A DNA stretch of 64,000 bases from Epiperipatus broadwayi (GCA_028023455.1 JAQFVV010000356.1:62001-126000); one strand, 5' to 3'. Positions 1 to 13,329 are shown, counted from the first letter of the stretch. Notes: a model not told the origin generated them from the letters alone. Numbers and translations: made by a program.

Positions 1-2266
1 TTTTTCCATCCGGTCGTTAGCCCATGTCACTAGCTCAGTGGAATAGCAGAGATTAAATAATATAATCTAAGAGTATATATAAAAAAAAGAATAAAATAAG
101 CCACTGCCAGTAATTAGCATACAAACATTTATTTATGCACATATATATAAGATTTAAAATTATTTTAGTATTAGTTTTACATTTTAACATTATTTTTAAC
201 TTTACCTTAGATTTTAATTTACATTTTAATTTCTATTATATTATAAGTTTACATTTTAATTAAGTTCGCACAGATGGGATTATAAAAGCTTGTTATAATA
301 AGTTGCTATAGATCGGTTACATAGATTACACGGTTAAAAACATTCCAAAGTAAACATAAGCGATCAAAATATAAAATTATTGATTACTGACAATTGCGGA
401 GGGAAATTTATATGTAACCCAATAGTATTCACCATAAGATACTTGCATTGTCACCAACAACTTAAAAGGCATCCGAATAAATACATTTTAGATACTCACC
501 GTAAGGTATCATTATTTATCGAATGTCTATATATTTTGATCAAATATGAAAACGCAAAACATAGTTAACCGATAAACAATCCATGCAAGCATCTATAAAC
601 AACTTAAATTTAATGCATTTTTATTTAGGGTCGAGCATGAATACTACATAGATTTGCATTGAAATTAAAATATTCTATCCCTATTTAACCTTAGGCTAAA
701 ATTCGTAGTCAAACTGGCATCAATTCATCTGATATATCGATGTATTCAATGTAATAAAATACGACAGCACAAAAGGTTAAAAGAAGAAATTGCCTCTTAT
801 GAGATAGGAATATTACATCTATCTCTAAAGAAGAGCAATAAAACAAAAAACTCCATAGAAAGGAACTGCGGTATCCAACTTATAATTCCTTCCATAGGCA
901 AACGGAAGTGTGCGGCGTATGAAGCGATTCTGCCCGTAGCGAATCAATATTACACCTACTAATCACACCAATATATCCAATCCATTGACCCAATCTAACC
1001 ATGAAACAAATAACCTAAGATTACCCTCCCCTAATATAACTTTACAAATCTATACAGCCATTCACGCCCGACTTAAGTTTAACATTTATATAATTAATTT
1101 AACGAAAAACAAAACAAAAAAAAAAAATCATGATAAAAACTTAAAGAATACAAAAATAAATAAATGGAAATGATTTTACATAAATAAGAAAAAAAATACA
1201 TCAAATAACACTATTAATAAAGAATTTAGTTTGGTCAGATAGGATTCTATTGCATCATTTAATAAAAAGTTTTAAAATTTAGAGTTCTTATTGTTTCAAG
1301 TGAATATATAAGTTCTTACGATTTTTAAAATGTCCAACTTTATCCGTTGCTTGCCATGAACACAAATTCCCACGCCGTCCTAAAATTGGTATCCATTTAG
1401 CCGTTGTTTTATTTATTCATTCGGAGGTTTTTTAATTTAGTTGGTCCTCAATTTAGGAAATGATAGTTCATTTCTCCTTTCTTTAACAGCTGAAAGAATT
1501 GACCGTGCGTCTGTCAATTCCTCCAACTCCGTACTACTACATATAGTCACATCGTAATAATCAATTTCCAGTCACTGATTAATAATTTCCAAATTTTCCT
1601 TTTATATTAATGTGAAGGATTGAATTTACATTACGTCACCGATGCGATGGTCCTTTCGCTGCGGTCCGATTCCATAGGGATTTCTTCTTATTTGCTAACA
1701 GTTTTTATTGTTTACTTATCTGACCGGTGTTTTTACATTTAAATGCCGAAGGCTGGTTTACATTTAACTAATTAACAATCATTTCCATTTCTGATTAATT
1801 AACCTGTTTTCCAAATCAAAAATATATTTAAAGATAAATTTAAAGATATAATTTCATCTCCAAATCTTTTTAAAATTTAGTTTTAAAATACTTTTTCTTT
1901 AATAAAGTTTTATTTTAATAATTTTTCATTATCTGTGCGATTTAATATATAAGAGTTTAAGATGATATTTACTTTCCATTTTTAATTCTTAAAGAAAATT
2001 TTTAAATGCGAACTTTTTAATTTACTTTCATGTTTAATAAAAAAAAAAACAACAACAATGTAACGAACGTCTGTGCTCGTTACATTATAAAGAAATTAAA
2101 AAACAATATTGTTAAAATATCAAGTAAATATAAATATGAACCAGCATATTCTATATATGGACATTTTTGTGGTTCACAGATTTATTTGTTTAGTCATTGC
2201 AAACACATTTTTAGAATAGTTTTTCTTTTTGTCCCTTTTTGTATTCAGAATGACCTTATTTGTTTA
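1..2266. other. AT-rich stretch with no recognised gene
   Basis: No convincing gene or named element is seen. Short reading frames here have low-complexity, Asn/Lys/Ile-rich translations expected of random AT-rich DNA. Two segments, about 860-960 and 1620-1700, are richer in G+C and CpG than their surroundings and may be old repeat fragments, but I cannot classify them. Confidence 0.5.
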
Positions 2267-2269
2267 CAT

Positions 2270-2270
2270 T

Positions 2271-2305
<35 letters not shown>

Positions 2306-2329
2306 TATTATTATTATTATTATTATTAT
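2270..2329. repeat. CAT/TTA trinucleotide tract
   Basis: About ten CAT units run directly into about nine TTA units. On the minus strand this reads as (TAA)n followed by (TGA)n, directly after the AATAAAG-containing end of the LINE remnant at 2330-3047. It is therefore best read as that element's microsatellite 3' tail. Overlapping reading frames giving poly-His, poly-Ile or poly-Tyr are translations of the repeat. Confidence 0.8.
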
Positions 2330-3200
<871 letters not shown>

Positions 3201-3244
3201 ATAACATTAAAATACAAGTATAATGCATATACTTAACCTAGATG

Positions 3245-3330
3245 CAACTAAAAGAAATTTGAATTCAGATTTTCAAGATTCCTACAGTCATCCACTCTAT
3301 TCATTATAAATGATACACATTAAGTAAATT
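3245..3330 (-). repeat. Tail fragment of the hammerhead-bearing repeat family
   Basis: On the minus strand this fragment shares the block 'GTGGAT..CTGTAGGAA..TTGAAAATCTGA.TTCAAA' with the 3' part of the elements at 9236-9415 and 4640-4840. The hammerhead part is not recognisable upstream of it, so this is a truncated or heavily decayed copy. Confidence 0.45.
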
Positions 3331-4019
3331 GGGCAACTTTTTAAAAAATGCTTCAGTCACAATTGTTCCTTGAGAGAATTTTTATTTTTAAAACGTTAAA
3401 TTGTAGCATTAATATTGAAAAAAACAAACAACAACCTGTCATTTAAAGAATTTTTCCTATAAAAATGACTAATTTTTGTAAAAGGATTAGCAAAATAATA
3501 ATGCTATAATTTCGTTATTGAATAAATATTTATTTTTAGATTATATATATATCACTGGTATACCAAAAAGAGAACTGGAGTTATAACTCTAAGTCGATTT
3601 AGTGCTCTTTTTTACATAAATAAAATGTATATACAAAATGAAAATATTATAAAATAATATTAATTATTTTTTTTTTTTTTTTAAAATGAGTTTGAAGAAA
3701 AATAGAAAAATCATGCTATTTTCTAAATAAAATGTTTCAACTATGTTTTTGAATAGATTTAATCCATTTACAATTTTTCTTATTCAAACCAATTTTATTC
3801 TATTCTATATTTATAATAATAAAAATAATAATTGATACAACTAGGACCTGTATCTGTTATAAGGAGCCACCTATTATGTATCAAAAGTAAAAATAAAATG
3901 AATTAATAAGTTTTATACTTTGCATTAAAAATCAAATTTTAACAAATAAAAAATATGAATATAATTCAGTTTAAAATCAAACCTGAAAATAATATATTTG
4001 GCAATCAAACCAATATTGT

Positions 4020-4378
4020 ATTTTCTCCTTCTTTTGTATTTGTAATTCAAATTTGTAAACATTTGTTCATCTCTGTAACAAAGTGTTTTTTTCTTTATAA
4101 CTCAATGTTAAGTGCACTCATAAACATAGATCTCTTAAATTAATTATTATTCCTGCTGTATTCAGTAAAATTCACCATAACGATAGCTCTCTTAAATTAA
4201 TTTACTATTGCTGCTTTATTATAGTATAAGTAAAGCAGCAACAATAATTCATTTAAGAGAATTATGATTATGGTGAACTTCAATGAAATTGCACTTAGCA
4301 TTAGGCTACAAAGAAGAGAGAAACCACTTTGTTACTCAGTTGAACAAATGTTGCAAGTTTCAATCAAATGAATGTATA
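4020..4378. repeat. Foldback (palindromic) element
   Basis: Two imperfect inverted arms meet around 4215-4230. The inner arms, TTGCTGCTTTA and TAAAGCAGCAA, are perfect. The outer arms carry CTCTTAAATTAATT, TTCACCATAA and GTGCACT in inverted order. The whole unit would fold into a hairpin of about 170 base pairs with mismatches. One arm recurs at about 36785-36895 inside the Gypsy 5' LTR, so this is a dispersed family. No coding capacity is seen. A reading frame at 3955-4143 is an arm of the palindrome, not a gene. Confidence 0.75.
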
Positions 4379-4639
4379 TTGAATGTAGATATAATACATT
4401 TAATTCCTTAAAAGTAATTAAAATAAGCATGTTCAATACAAACAATCTCAAAAAATTGAATTACAAAACCAATCTTTGGAATGAGTTAAAGTAATAATTT
4501 ATCAAACACAATAAGGTGGTCTTTGAGCATTCCGTCATCAGATTTTCAATGAAATGGACAGCTGAAGAGTTGTGGGATGGAGTGGTTTGAAGTCTGTTTT
4601 TTAAAGTATGAAGACTGGCTATTTTAATATAAGCTGAGT

Positions 4640-4840
4640 TTTGATTGTATATATGTGTGGAGATGATAATCTGGATCAACTGATGAGTGCTGGTTTAGTA
4701 TGAAATACATATATTGGTGATTATTTGTCTTTTCAACATGTGTGTGATCAAGTGTATCAGCAGTATAAGATAGCATGGATGGTTAAGGGTCATGTGAAAG
4801 TCTGAGTTCAAACCCCCTGTATATTACATATAGAAGTGCA
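4640..4840 (+). mobile_element. Short non-autonomous repeat carrying a hammerhead ribozyme (copy A)
   Basis: This repeat is shared with 49241-49455 and, decayed and inverted, with 9236-9415. It opens with a hammerhead fold (4665-4725). A central block contains GTGTGTGATCAAGTG and a run resembling AGATAGCATGG. The unit ends in GTCTGAGTTCAAACCCCC, which looks like a tRNA T-loop (B-box) followed by an AT tract. There is no ORF. The organisation recalls ribozyme-bearing non-autonomous retroelements (retrozymes or Penelope derivatives) mobilised in trans, but the parent element is not identified here. The 5' inverted tail seen in the copy at 49 kb is missing. Confidence 0.7.
4665..4725 (+). ncRNA. 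Hammerhead ribozyme, type I, minimal stem III
   Basis: The conserved core CUGAUGA lies at 4680-4686 and GAAA at 4702-4705. Stem II pairs GTGCT (4687-4691) with AGTAT (4697-4701) around GGTTT. Stem III is only three pairs, ATA with TAT (4705-4712), with a two-base loop. Stem I pairs GATCAA (4674-4679) with TTGGT at 4714-4718, including one G-U, and continues after a three-base bulge as GATAATC with GATTATT (4719-4725). Cleavage would fall after A4713. All core positions are intact by eye. Activity may need dimers because stem III is so short. Confidence 0.75.
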
Positions 4841-5211
4841 GGTATAGATGGCAAAAAGTGTGTTTATTACAATTATACCATAATAAATTAAATTTCAGAA
4901 AACAGTCTATTTTCAACAAAATGATACTGATTATGACTATGAAATGTAATTAATGTTAATGACAAGGCCAAATTTAAATCCATAAAAAATTATAAACACC
5001 AATCCATAAAATAAATATAAATAGTGATGTAATAAATACAATAATAAATTAATTTATATATTTTATAAGAAATTAATTGAGATAAATAAATCCTTAAGTA
5101 AAATCACAGACAAAAATAACACTTAAATGATGATTGATTTTTGAAATTTACTTTATTATAGATGTGCACCTGGTATCAACGTTAAAATGTTGCTAATAAC
5201 TTTATTGATCA

Positions 5212-5435
5212 TGTGATTTGGCACAGTAAGTAGAGCATTGGTCCAGGAGATCCCAGGATTGATTCTGGTGTTCACAGGTCTGGCATTCAAACTTCTTGTG
5301 AACTCTTAACCATTACCCTGTGCAGTTTAGCACAGATGGTAGAACATCTGTCTTGGGATTGGAAGGTCCTAGGATAAATTTTGGCACTGGAAGCTCTAGT
5401 TCTCAAACTTCTTATCTATTCCTGAGCAATAAATC
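5212..5435 (+). repeat. Dimeric tRNA-derived SINE
   Basis: Two related monomers are in tandem, at about 5218-5310 and 5318-5425. Each has an A-box-like stretch (GCACAGTAAGTAGAGCA; GCACAGATGGTAGAACA) followed by a decayed B-box (GGATTGATTCTGG; GGATAAATTTTGG) and a shared tail with CTGGCA/TGGCAC and CAAACTTCTT. A third relative lies at about 20355-20480. The order of the boxes is typical of tRNA-derived SINE heads. Many mismatches indicate an old insertion. No clear target-site duplication was found. Confidence 0.6.
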
Positions 5436-5980
5436 CATTAGCATATTTTTTATTAAAATGTTATTCAGTTTTGTGATATTATATAATACAATTATTATCA
5501 GAAGATTATATTTTCGCCTTTGAACTTGTTATGGCATCCTTATTTTTTGTTACTATGTAAATATAATGGTTTTTATAATTTAATTTCTTACGAGTTTATT
5601 GTTATCAATTATTTTTTTAAGGATTACATGGCATACCTTTTGTATTGCCATGATATTAAAATGCTACTTACATTCATTTTGTGACTAATTTTTGCAATTT
5701 AATTTGCTATAGATTTGCATCTTGCCTCCTTACTAAAACATTATTTACTTCTGATAGTTTTAATTAATACAATTCCAACCATAAATGAATCACTTTTTTA
5801 TATATTATTTTAATTAATATACTTCTTATCAAGTTTTCTTGTCTTTATTTTTTTATATTGTTATTTTCTTAGAATTTTTTTGTTACGCATATTCATTCCA
5901 TCAATTGGTTTGTGGAAATTAAACATTACTTGAAATCATTGTATATTATTTTAGTTTTGATTTCTATATCATCATCATCA

Positions 5981-6625
5981 TCAACCATTATCAATCCACT
6001 GCAGGATGAAGGTCTCTCCAAGTTTAATCCATCTTCTCCGATCTTTAGCTTCTCTTTTCCACAACACCCCTGCACATTTTCTTATTTCATCCATCCATCT
6101 CACATTTGGTCTCTTTCTGGGTCTTTTACAATCTTTTGGAATCCAGTTTAAAATTTCAATTGTCCATCTGTTATCATTTCTTCTAGCAATATGTCCAGCC
6201 CAACTCCATTTCAATCTTTTAATTTTTTCAATAAGGTCAGTAACACCTGTTTGTTGTCTTACCCATACATTGCGTTTTCGATCTCTTCTTGTTACTCCCA
6301 ACATACATCTCTCCATACTCCTTTGAGTGGTCTGAAGTCTCTGTATTGCTCTTCTATTAAGTGTCCAAGTCTCAGATCCATAAGTAAGAACTGGTAAAAC
6401 ACATTTGTTAAAAACCATTCTTTTCAAACACATAGGCATATTTCCTTTTAGTATCAAGTTATTTCTACCAAAAGCACTCCAACCAAGTTTAATTCTATGA
6501 TTAATTTCTTCCATTATGTTTCCATCTGTATTAATAATCTGACCTAGGTATTTGTAACTGCTAACTTCTTCTAATTCTTCATAATCAATCTTTATTTTCA
6601 TATTTTGAGCAAATCGATTAAACAT
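5981..6625 (-). pseudogene. RTE C-terminal region
   Basis: An uninterrupted 214-codon segment covers the part downstream of the polymerase core: DYEELEEVSSYKYLGQIINT, GWSAFGRNNLILKGNMP, YGSETWTLNRR, GHIARRNDNRW and a basic RPRKRPNVRWMDEI segment, ending ILQWIDNG. This is the conserved tail of RTE-like endonuclease-RT proteins, whose function is poorly defined. The stop codon lies almost at the element end, so there is essentially no 3' UTR before the GAT tail, as is usual in the RTE clade. The Met at 6625 is internal to the original protein. Confidence 0.88.
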
Positions 6626-8036
6626 TACTTTAGTCCTACTTTTCTACTTTCATCTGCTAACTCCTGCAACATTTCCTGCAGCTCTGAAGCATTATTTGCA
6701 AGAACAACTACATCATCTGCAAAATCTAAATGACTTAAATACTCTCCATTTACTTTCATTCCTTTAGTTTCCCATTTTAATCCACAAAATACTTCTTGCA
6801 GCACTGCTAAAAAAGTTTTGGAGATATGGAGTCACCTTGCCTTACACCTTTCTCAATGTTGATTTTTCCAGTATCATTATGTAATCTATTTGTTGCTGTT
6901 GCATTTTTATAAATATTCTTTAAAATATGACAATATCCTGGATCTATACCTTGATGATCCAATGCTTTAATCACTGAAGAAATGTGTATAGAATCGAACG
7001 CTTTTTCATAATCTACAAATCCAAAACATAATGACAACTCATATTAATTTGTCCTTTCTATGACTTCTCTCAATACCTGGATATGATCTATTGTACTAAA
7101 ACCACTTTTAAATCCAGCTTGTTCTCTTGGTTGGTGGAAATCCAAAGTTCTCTGTAGACGAGTTGTAATTATCTTGGTAAAAATTTTATATAAAACTGAT
7201 AAAAGGCTGACAGATCTGTAATTTCTAATATCTTCTTTATCACCTTTTTTAAATATTAATATTATTACTGCATTCTTCCAATCTTCCGGTACATCTTTAT
7301 CATTTAGACATTTGGTATATAACTTTGCTAAAATTGTTTCTATTTCTTCACCTCCTTCTTTTAATATATCAATTATAATTCCATCATTTCCTGGAGCCTT
7401 TCCTTTCTTCATACATTTAATTGCATGTCTCACTTCTTCATTTAAAATTCTGGGCAATTCAGAAGATGTAATAGATATAGGAGGTACTTGTTCTTTATTA
7501 CTATATAATTCTTGATAAAAATCTTCTACCAATTTCATGAAGTCATCTCTCTTTTTAGTAATAATTCCATCTTTTTTTCTTATTGCAGATATAAATTTCC
7601 TACCAATACCAAAATGTTGTTTAACATTCTTGAGACTTTTATTTTCTTCTACAGCTTTCCTTGCTATTTCACAGTTATACTTTCTTATATCATTTTCAAC
7701 TTTTTTCCGTACCATTTTACAAAATTCGAGATATTCAATTCTTTTTAATACATCATTTTTGTATATCTTCATATTCCTTCTTTTCTTCATAAATTCTCTA
7801 GTCTCAGTAGAAATTTTATTAGTCAATTGCTGCGTTTTTCTACCAGCTATCTTTGTTGCAGTTTTTAAAAGTGTATCAGTTATTTTCATATTAATTTCAT
7901 TCAAATCTGAATCATTCAAATCTGAATCATGTTCAAAATCTCCTAACACTTGAAACCTATTTGTAAGTTCTAATTTAAATTCATTAGAATATTTCTGAAG
8001 ATTAGGAACATCAACTGTAAATATTGTTTTTCTCAA
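6626..8036 (-). pseudogene. RTE reverse transcriptase, interrupted
   Basis: Polymerase motifs appear in order on the minus strand: KGKAPGNDGI (about 7400), NYRSVSLLSVLYKI (about 7220), QAGFKSGFSTIDH (about 7110), FVDYEKAFDSI (about 7010), VRQGDSISPKLF (about 6830) and the catalytic HLDFADDVV (about 6715), where Phe-Ala-Asp-Asp replaces the commoner Tyr-x-Asp-Asp and is usual in RTE proteins. A TAA at 7041-7043 sits where the copy at 32.4 kb has a Glu codon. A frameshift near 6812 separates the last two motifs, and a small deletion near 6640 removes the link to the C-terminal part. A tandem repeat DLNDSDLNE is seen near 7910-7925. Confidence 0.9.
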
Positions 8037-8849
8037 TAATTTTTCTCTCTAGTTTTACATTAACACGCAACTTACACCTTACTAATCGATGATCACTTCC
8101 TGTGTTAAATTTATTAAGAACATTACAATCTTGAAATATGTATTTCCTGTTAGCCAAAATATAATCCAATTCTGCTGTATCTTCATTTGAATGCTTCCAT
8201 GTCCATTTCCTTTTAACATTTTTCTCAAAAAATGAATTCATAATATAAAGTTTTTCTTTTTCTGCAAACTCCACAAGTCTATGTCCTCTCTCATTTCTAT
8301 TACCATAACCAAAATTACCTACAGCAATTTCATCTTTCATTTGTCTACCAATTCTAGCATTAAAGTCTCCCATAACAATTTTAAAATGTTGTTTACTCTG
8401 CTCAAAAGCCTTTTGTACATCCATATAAAAATCTTCTACTACTTCATCACTATGAGAACTTGTTGGGCCATAAACCTGAATTATCTGCATTTGTATCTGC
8501 TATTAAGTTGAATAACTAATCTTGCAACTCTGTCTGATACACCATCAATCTCCACAATATTGTTCTTCCACTTTTTATTTATAATGAATCCTACTCCACT
8601 TGTATTTACAATATGTGTGCCTTTATAATAGAGTATATGTCCACTTTTTAAATCAATTGTTTCTTCACCTTTTCGTCTAACTTCACAAATTCCAATAATG
8701 TCCCATTTAATATAAGACAATTCTTCTTCTAATTCTTGCAATCTTCCTTCACTTGAAAGTGATCTGCAGTTGTAAGTACCTAAATAAAAAGTCGTCATAT
8801 ATATTCCATTATTTTTATGCTTTTTTAAATTCAAAGTACTAAACATCAA
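8011..8849 (-). pseudogene. RTE endonuclease domain, frameshifted
   Basis: The N-terminal part runs from about 8849 in one frame to 8481, then continues in a second frame from 8490 to 8011. It carries the landmarks of an exonuclease-endonuclease-phosphatase fold: LGTYNCRSL at the N-terminus, WDIIGICEVRRKGE with the metal-binding Glu, MGDFNARIG with the catalytic Asp and Asn, and the C-terminal SDHRLV with the general-base His. The family nicks target DNA to prime reverse transcription. The frame break near 8495 matches a one-base loss relative to the copy at 31 kb. All key residues are present, so only the frameshift disables the domain. The Met near 8849 may not be the native start, because 5' sequence differs from the other copy. 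Confidence 0.88.
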
Positions 8850-9235
8850 TTAGAATTTTTGGGTAATTGGTATATGGTAAATAGTTCCAACTGATAGGAG
8901 ATTATAGTCTGTGGTATTACCATATAATTTAATTGTTTTATAAATTATAAGTAGATTTATTATTTTTTAAGCACTTTAACTAATTTTAAAATTTACTAAA
9001 ATTAAATATGCTACAAAGCACACACACTGTGCAAGTTGCAGAAGTTATACACTTAAAAAATATTAATCACTCAGTTAAGGCTGAGCACTTTCGAGGTTCA
9101 ATGCCTCATAATTATAACCATATTGAAAACTATGGTGTTGTTTGTATTAGAATATATGCAAATTAAATGCAAATGAGTTAGGTTGTCCATTAAATACGTA
9201 ATGTTTAAATACAAGTATACACTGTACTCAGTGTA

Positions 9236-9415
9236 ATTATAAAAGATTCAAACTCAGATTTTCAAGCTTCCTACAGCTATCCATTCTATCCTATACAACT
9301 AATACACATGGCCACATACATGTGAAAAAAAGATCTCCAATGTATGTATTTCATACTGAATCATCACTCACCAGTTGGTTCAGATGATTATTTTCCACGT
9401 ATATTTATGTATTTA
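9236..9415 (-). mobile_element. Decayed copy of the hammerhead-bearing repeat (copy C)
   Basis: The minus strand shows the order seen at 4640-4840: a hammerhead-like head at about 9340-9400, then the tail block ending in a T-loop-like TCTGAGTTTGAATC near 9255. The ribozyme core is damaged, because CUGAUGA has become CUGGUGA (9374-9368), which alters an essential adenine. GAAA and the CCAA/TTGG inner stem I remain, while stem II is poorly paired. The copy is probably an inactive fossil. Confidence 0.6.
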
Positions 9416-9419
9416 TTTA

Positions 9420-12400
9420 TCAGAATGTTAAAAAAGCATATAAAATGTTCATCTTTATATGTGTTAAAATGATCTGATGTTTAGCATGATTGTGTTTTAC
9501 ATCTCAATTGTTGGATATTCAAACTTTTTATTATGTACAAAAAAGTAAAGTTTTGTAAAAAAATTAATGAGTTGAGAATTTCACTATAAGAAAAATGTTA
9601 AAACCCCCACTAACTAAAATCTCTGATGGTCATAAAGAAATAATTAGTTTATAAGATGCTTAAGCAAAAACAGCTTTTAGTACTGTATAAAAAGCTAAAA
9701 GAATTATGTGAAAAATGGTAGATCCACATATTCATTACTTATTCTCTAAAATTTCTAAATTTTTATGTAAATTAAAAGAAAAATTAATTGTCTCAAACAA
9801 AAAAAACTCTCAAGTCTTAGAAAAGTAATTGTATCATGATGAATAAATAATAATAATAAAATAGTTATTACTCTGAAAATCATGTGATATTTAAAACGCA
9901 ATGACAATTGGAGTTTTGAATCCAAGAGTCTTTAGTTATTAAATATATCATGCTACTAATATTGTACACTGCATAAGCTACAAAATAAATAAGATCTTTG
10001 CCCCAGTTAGTACATTCATAAATCAAAGACCTTGCATAAAAAATAAACAATTATAATTAATTACTATAAGGGAAAAATTAATTTAGTACTTTAAATTCAA
10101 AATATCTAAAAAGTCAATTAAAACATCAAAGCTTAAATTGAAAAAAGTGTTAATTAATGAAGAAACATTTTATTAAGCATATTATTAAAAAATACTAACC
10201 CGAGGGTAAATATACTGTTTAATCATATTTTGGTAGCTATTATTTTTTTAAAAAATTATATTTTCTCTTTCACAGGCAGCCATTTTGTTTTTTAAATAAT
10301 GAGAGAATATTTTCTAATTTACTACTTATTAAGATAAAGCATGAAAAAAAAATTAACTAACAACAATGTAAATTTTAAATTAAAAAATTATAACAATATA
10401 TATATATATATATTAAATTTAAATTTTAGTTCATTTTATGTTTTATTATCAAAGTCTTTTATTTTTATAATTTATGGAATTGCTGTTATGATTATTATTA
10501 TTTTTAATAAAAAGACTTCACAAATTTGATTTATTTTACATTAATGCAATGAAATTAAATAAAATTAAAAAAATGTAATGTACAGTTGTTTGCTGAAGTA
10601 TTAAGAATTGAAATGATTAAATATTTATTTATATTAATATTAAAACTGTACTGTTTTAACAGCCACCAGTAATGGAAACAAATTACAAGATTATTGATTT
10701 AAATTTGAATAAGTAAATAATATTTTAAACTTGTTTAGTAACTTTTGATCATTAAAGTTGATTATTAACTGATTATTCACAGAATCATTTCTTTCCCTCA
10801 AAATAATTTACAATTACAATACATAATATTTTACAATTGCAATTGATACATGGACTATTTTGTCCCATGCAAAATAATGTTTGTAAGAATTTTATTCTAT
10901 ATATTTCATCTAATTTTACATATTTTAAAATTAAATATTAATATATTTTGTTATTATATGAGTTCAAAATATGTTTTTGATTACTTACTCTACTGAATAA
11001 AACTGTCATTTTTTTGTTTTGGTAATCATTAATAATGAAAACCTTCTTTACTTTGGATATATCATAACATGATTATCTTGCAAAGATGCTGGATGAAAAT
11101 CAGATAACATTTATTAATTTATTTTAATTCTATAATCAAAATAATATCTATATAATGGATAAACTCTATATTGTATTATACATGTTTAGCAGTAATGTCA
11201 GCATTTTATTTTCAGTTGATATGGCTTTAATAAAGTAACTATACTATAATATATTTATTATTACAAAATAGCTGCCATTTTAAAAACATGGTGATGGTTA
11301 AATAATCAATTGTAAATCAAAACAGTGGGTATAAATTGTTGATGATCAGTAAGGTGAATTTTCACATAAAAGTCTATCACTAATCAGAGCAAAAGTATAT
11401 TTCAAAATAATAAATGAAATAATTTAAGAAAGAAAAAAATACAAATTATGGTAAGTTCTATTTCATGAATTTTGAAAAGCCTATAATTGCCAATAGCTAT
11501 TTTGGTTTCCAGATGTAATTTGTGGGACAACATTCAAAGCTTAAAAATCCAATAAAACATAATAAACCAATAGAATATCCACAATTTATTGTTAAGTCAG
11601 GATGGGGTATCAGAAGAAATGGAGAAGGGGGGCTAAACCTGGGGTGATGGCACATCATCATCACTCCCAAGTTTAAGATATCACAAATAATGTTAATTTA
11701 ATATAAAATATAAAACAATGAGAAATATCAAAGAATATATAAGTTATATCTTACAGAGAGTATGAGAGATGAGAAATCTGGGATATTAGCCCAGTTAACT
11801 CCTCAAAGCAACTATAAGCATAATTACACATAAACCAGCATTATAAATAAAAGTAAGTATGAGTGATACTCAAAATAACCATTCATCATCATGAATGATC
11901 CATCAATCAAACTACATCAACAGCCATCTGGTCACTGAACAGGAAATGGGTTTTCTATAGACCAGGCTAACTAATGAGTCTTTGTCAGCTTGAGAAATTA
12001 TTTAAACATAAAATTGGATGCACCACTTAAGTGCTAATCCATCAGAATATGTAACCAAAAAACAATAATGCTGGAACATTAAAAGATGATGATCATCATC
12101 AATGCTTTAGCCACTTAGTACCATTGATGTACTGGCCAACTATAAACTTAAATTCTAATAAGACTAAACTAAAATAAATGTAGTGCACAGGCTTTAAAGA
12201 GTATTCTCTTTTGCACTAACCAGGATGATGGTTGATCATCTCTGGATGCCCCAAAGCACTAACATACATCCCCATTCATATATCAGACAATTATGCATGA
12301 ATTCAGCTTAGGAGAACACAATTGCATTCCTGTTATGTGACCAAGAAATAATGATTTAATACAATGTTAACAATTGAAGTTTATTAATAACAATATAAAA

Positions 12401-13325
12401 AATGATATTAAGGTCTTTAGATTATGTGGCTCTACAATTTAAAGCCTTCTGATTTTGATTAACATAAAATAAAAAAAAAATCACATTTTTGATTTACAAA
12501 ATTTTATACGAATTCAAGTTACTATTATGTTTTACATATATGTTTCAACAGGTTTATTTAAAACCAGACAGCACACAGGCATGTGGCTTGATATAAAATG
12601 AACAAGTTTAAATTGACATTTAATAATAAAAAATGATTACAATTGTACATATAAGTGTTTATCTGACACACACATTGGTATTTGCAATACAATTAAGATA
12701 TATAGCACATATACATGTGTGTGCATGTAATTTCTGAACATATGTGACTTGCCATAAAATAAATCTTTCTAGTTGTCACTTTCAAATTGTCAAAATAATA
12801 AATGACATTAATTTTTGTAGTATGTAATAACATATTTAACATACATGTGTGTGCTTATTGAATTGCAGGCACACACTAATGTTTACCTATTTTAGTTTGT
12901 TACAATAATATTTTTAAAATTAATTCAATATTGAAAGTATATAAAATTCATAGATATATGTGTATATACAAAAATATAGATGATATAAATTAAGTTCTAT
13001 CATAATAGTTTGCAGTTTATTTATTTTTTTAAAAAAATGTCAGTTTATAAGTTTCTTTTTTTTTTTAAAAGTATTATCAACATTTTTTTTTAAAAAAAAT
13101 ATAACAGTCAATCTTGACTGGATTATTGTTGATTAAATAATTAGAAATGTCTTTAAATTTAAAAATATAGATTTTAAATATTTTCACTTATTCTCTTGAA
13201 AAAACAAATATAATAGGGTCTATCAATTAAACCTTCATTTTTCGACATTTAACTTAAGCAAAATTGTTCTTTAAAATGTCATTTTTAATATATAATGTTA
13301 TTCACTATATATATATATATATGAT
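9420..13325. other. Long AT-rich stretch without recognised genes
   Basis: Nothing here can be assigned to a gene. The block at about 11580-12340 is less AT-biased and contains several ATCATC/GATGAT clusters and longer non-repetitive runs. It could be an old element or a non-coding exon, but both strands are full of stops and no family motif is visible. AC, AT and TA microsatellites are scattered through the rest. Two T8-9/A7-8 runs at about 13055-13105 can form short hairpins. Confidence 0.4.
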
Positions 13326-13329
13326 AAAC

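Larger units (their letters stand above)
5967..8849 (-). mobile_element. Nearly full-length RTE-like LINE
   Basis: Read on the minus strand, the element encodes an apurinic-type endonuclease, a reverse transcriptase and the long C-terminal region with GWSAFGRN and SETWTLNRR motifs typical of RTE-like endonuclease-RT proteins. It ends 12 bases beyond the coding end in a short (GAT)n tail at 5967-5982, the usual RTE ending. Only about five lesions break the single ORF: frameshifts near 8495, 8040 and 6812, one nonsense codon at 7041-7043 and a small deletion near 6640. At least four other RTE-related fragments lie in this window (20, 23, 31 and 59 kb). This copy is the best reference for them. 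It cannot be active as it stands. Confidence 0.9.

Noticed and set aside
1-60. A-box-like TAGCTCAGTGGAATAGCA near the window edge as a tRNA or SINE
   Set aside because: No B-box follows within tRNA distance and no stems form. It may be an edge-truncated repeat, but this cannot be supported.
4510-4600. CUGAUGA on the minus strand at about 4533-4539 as another hammerhead
   Set aside because: No GAAA follows at a usable distance, and no stem II or stem I pairing could be drawn.
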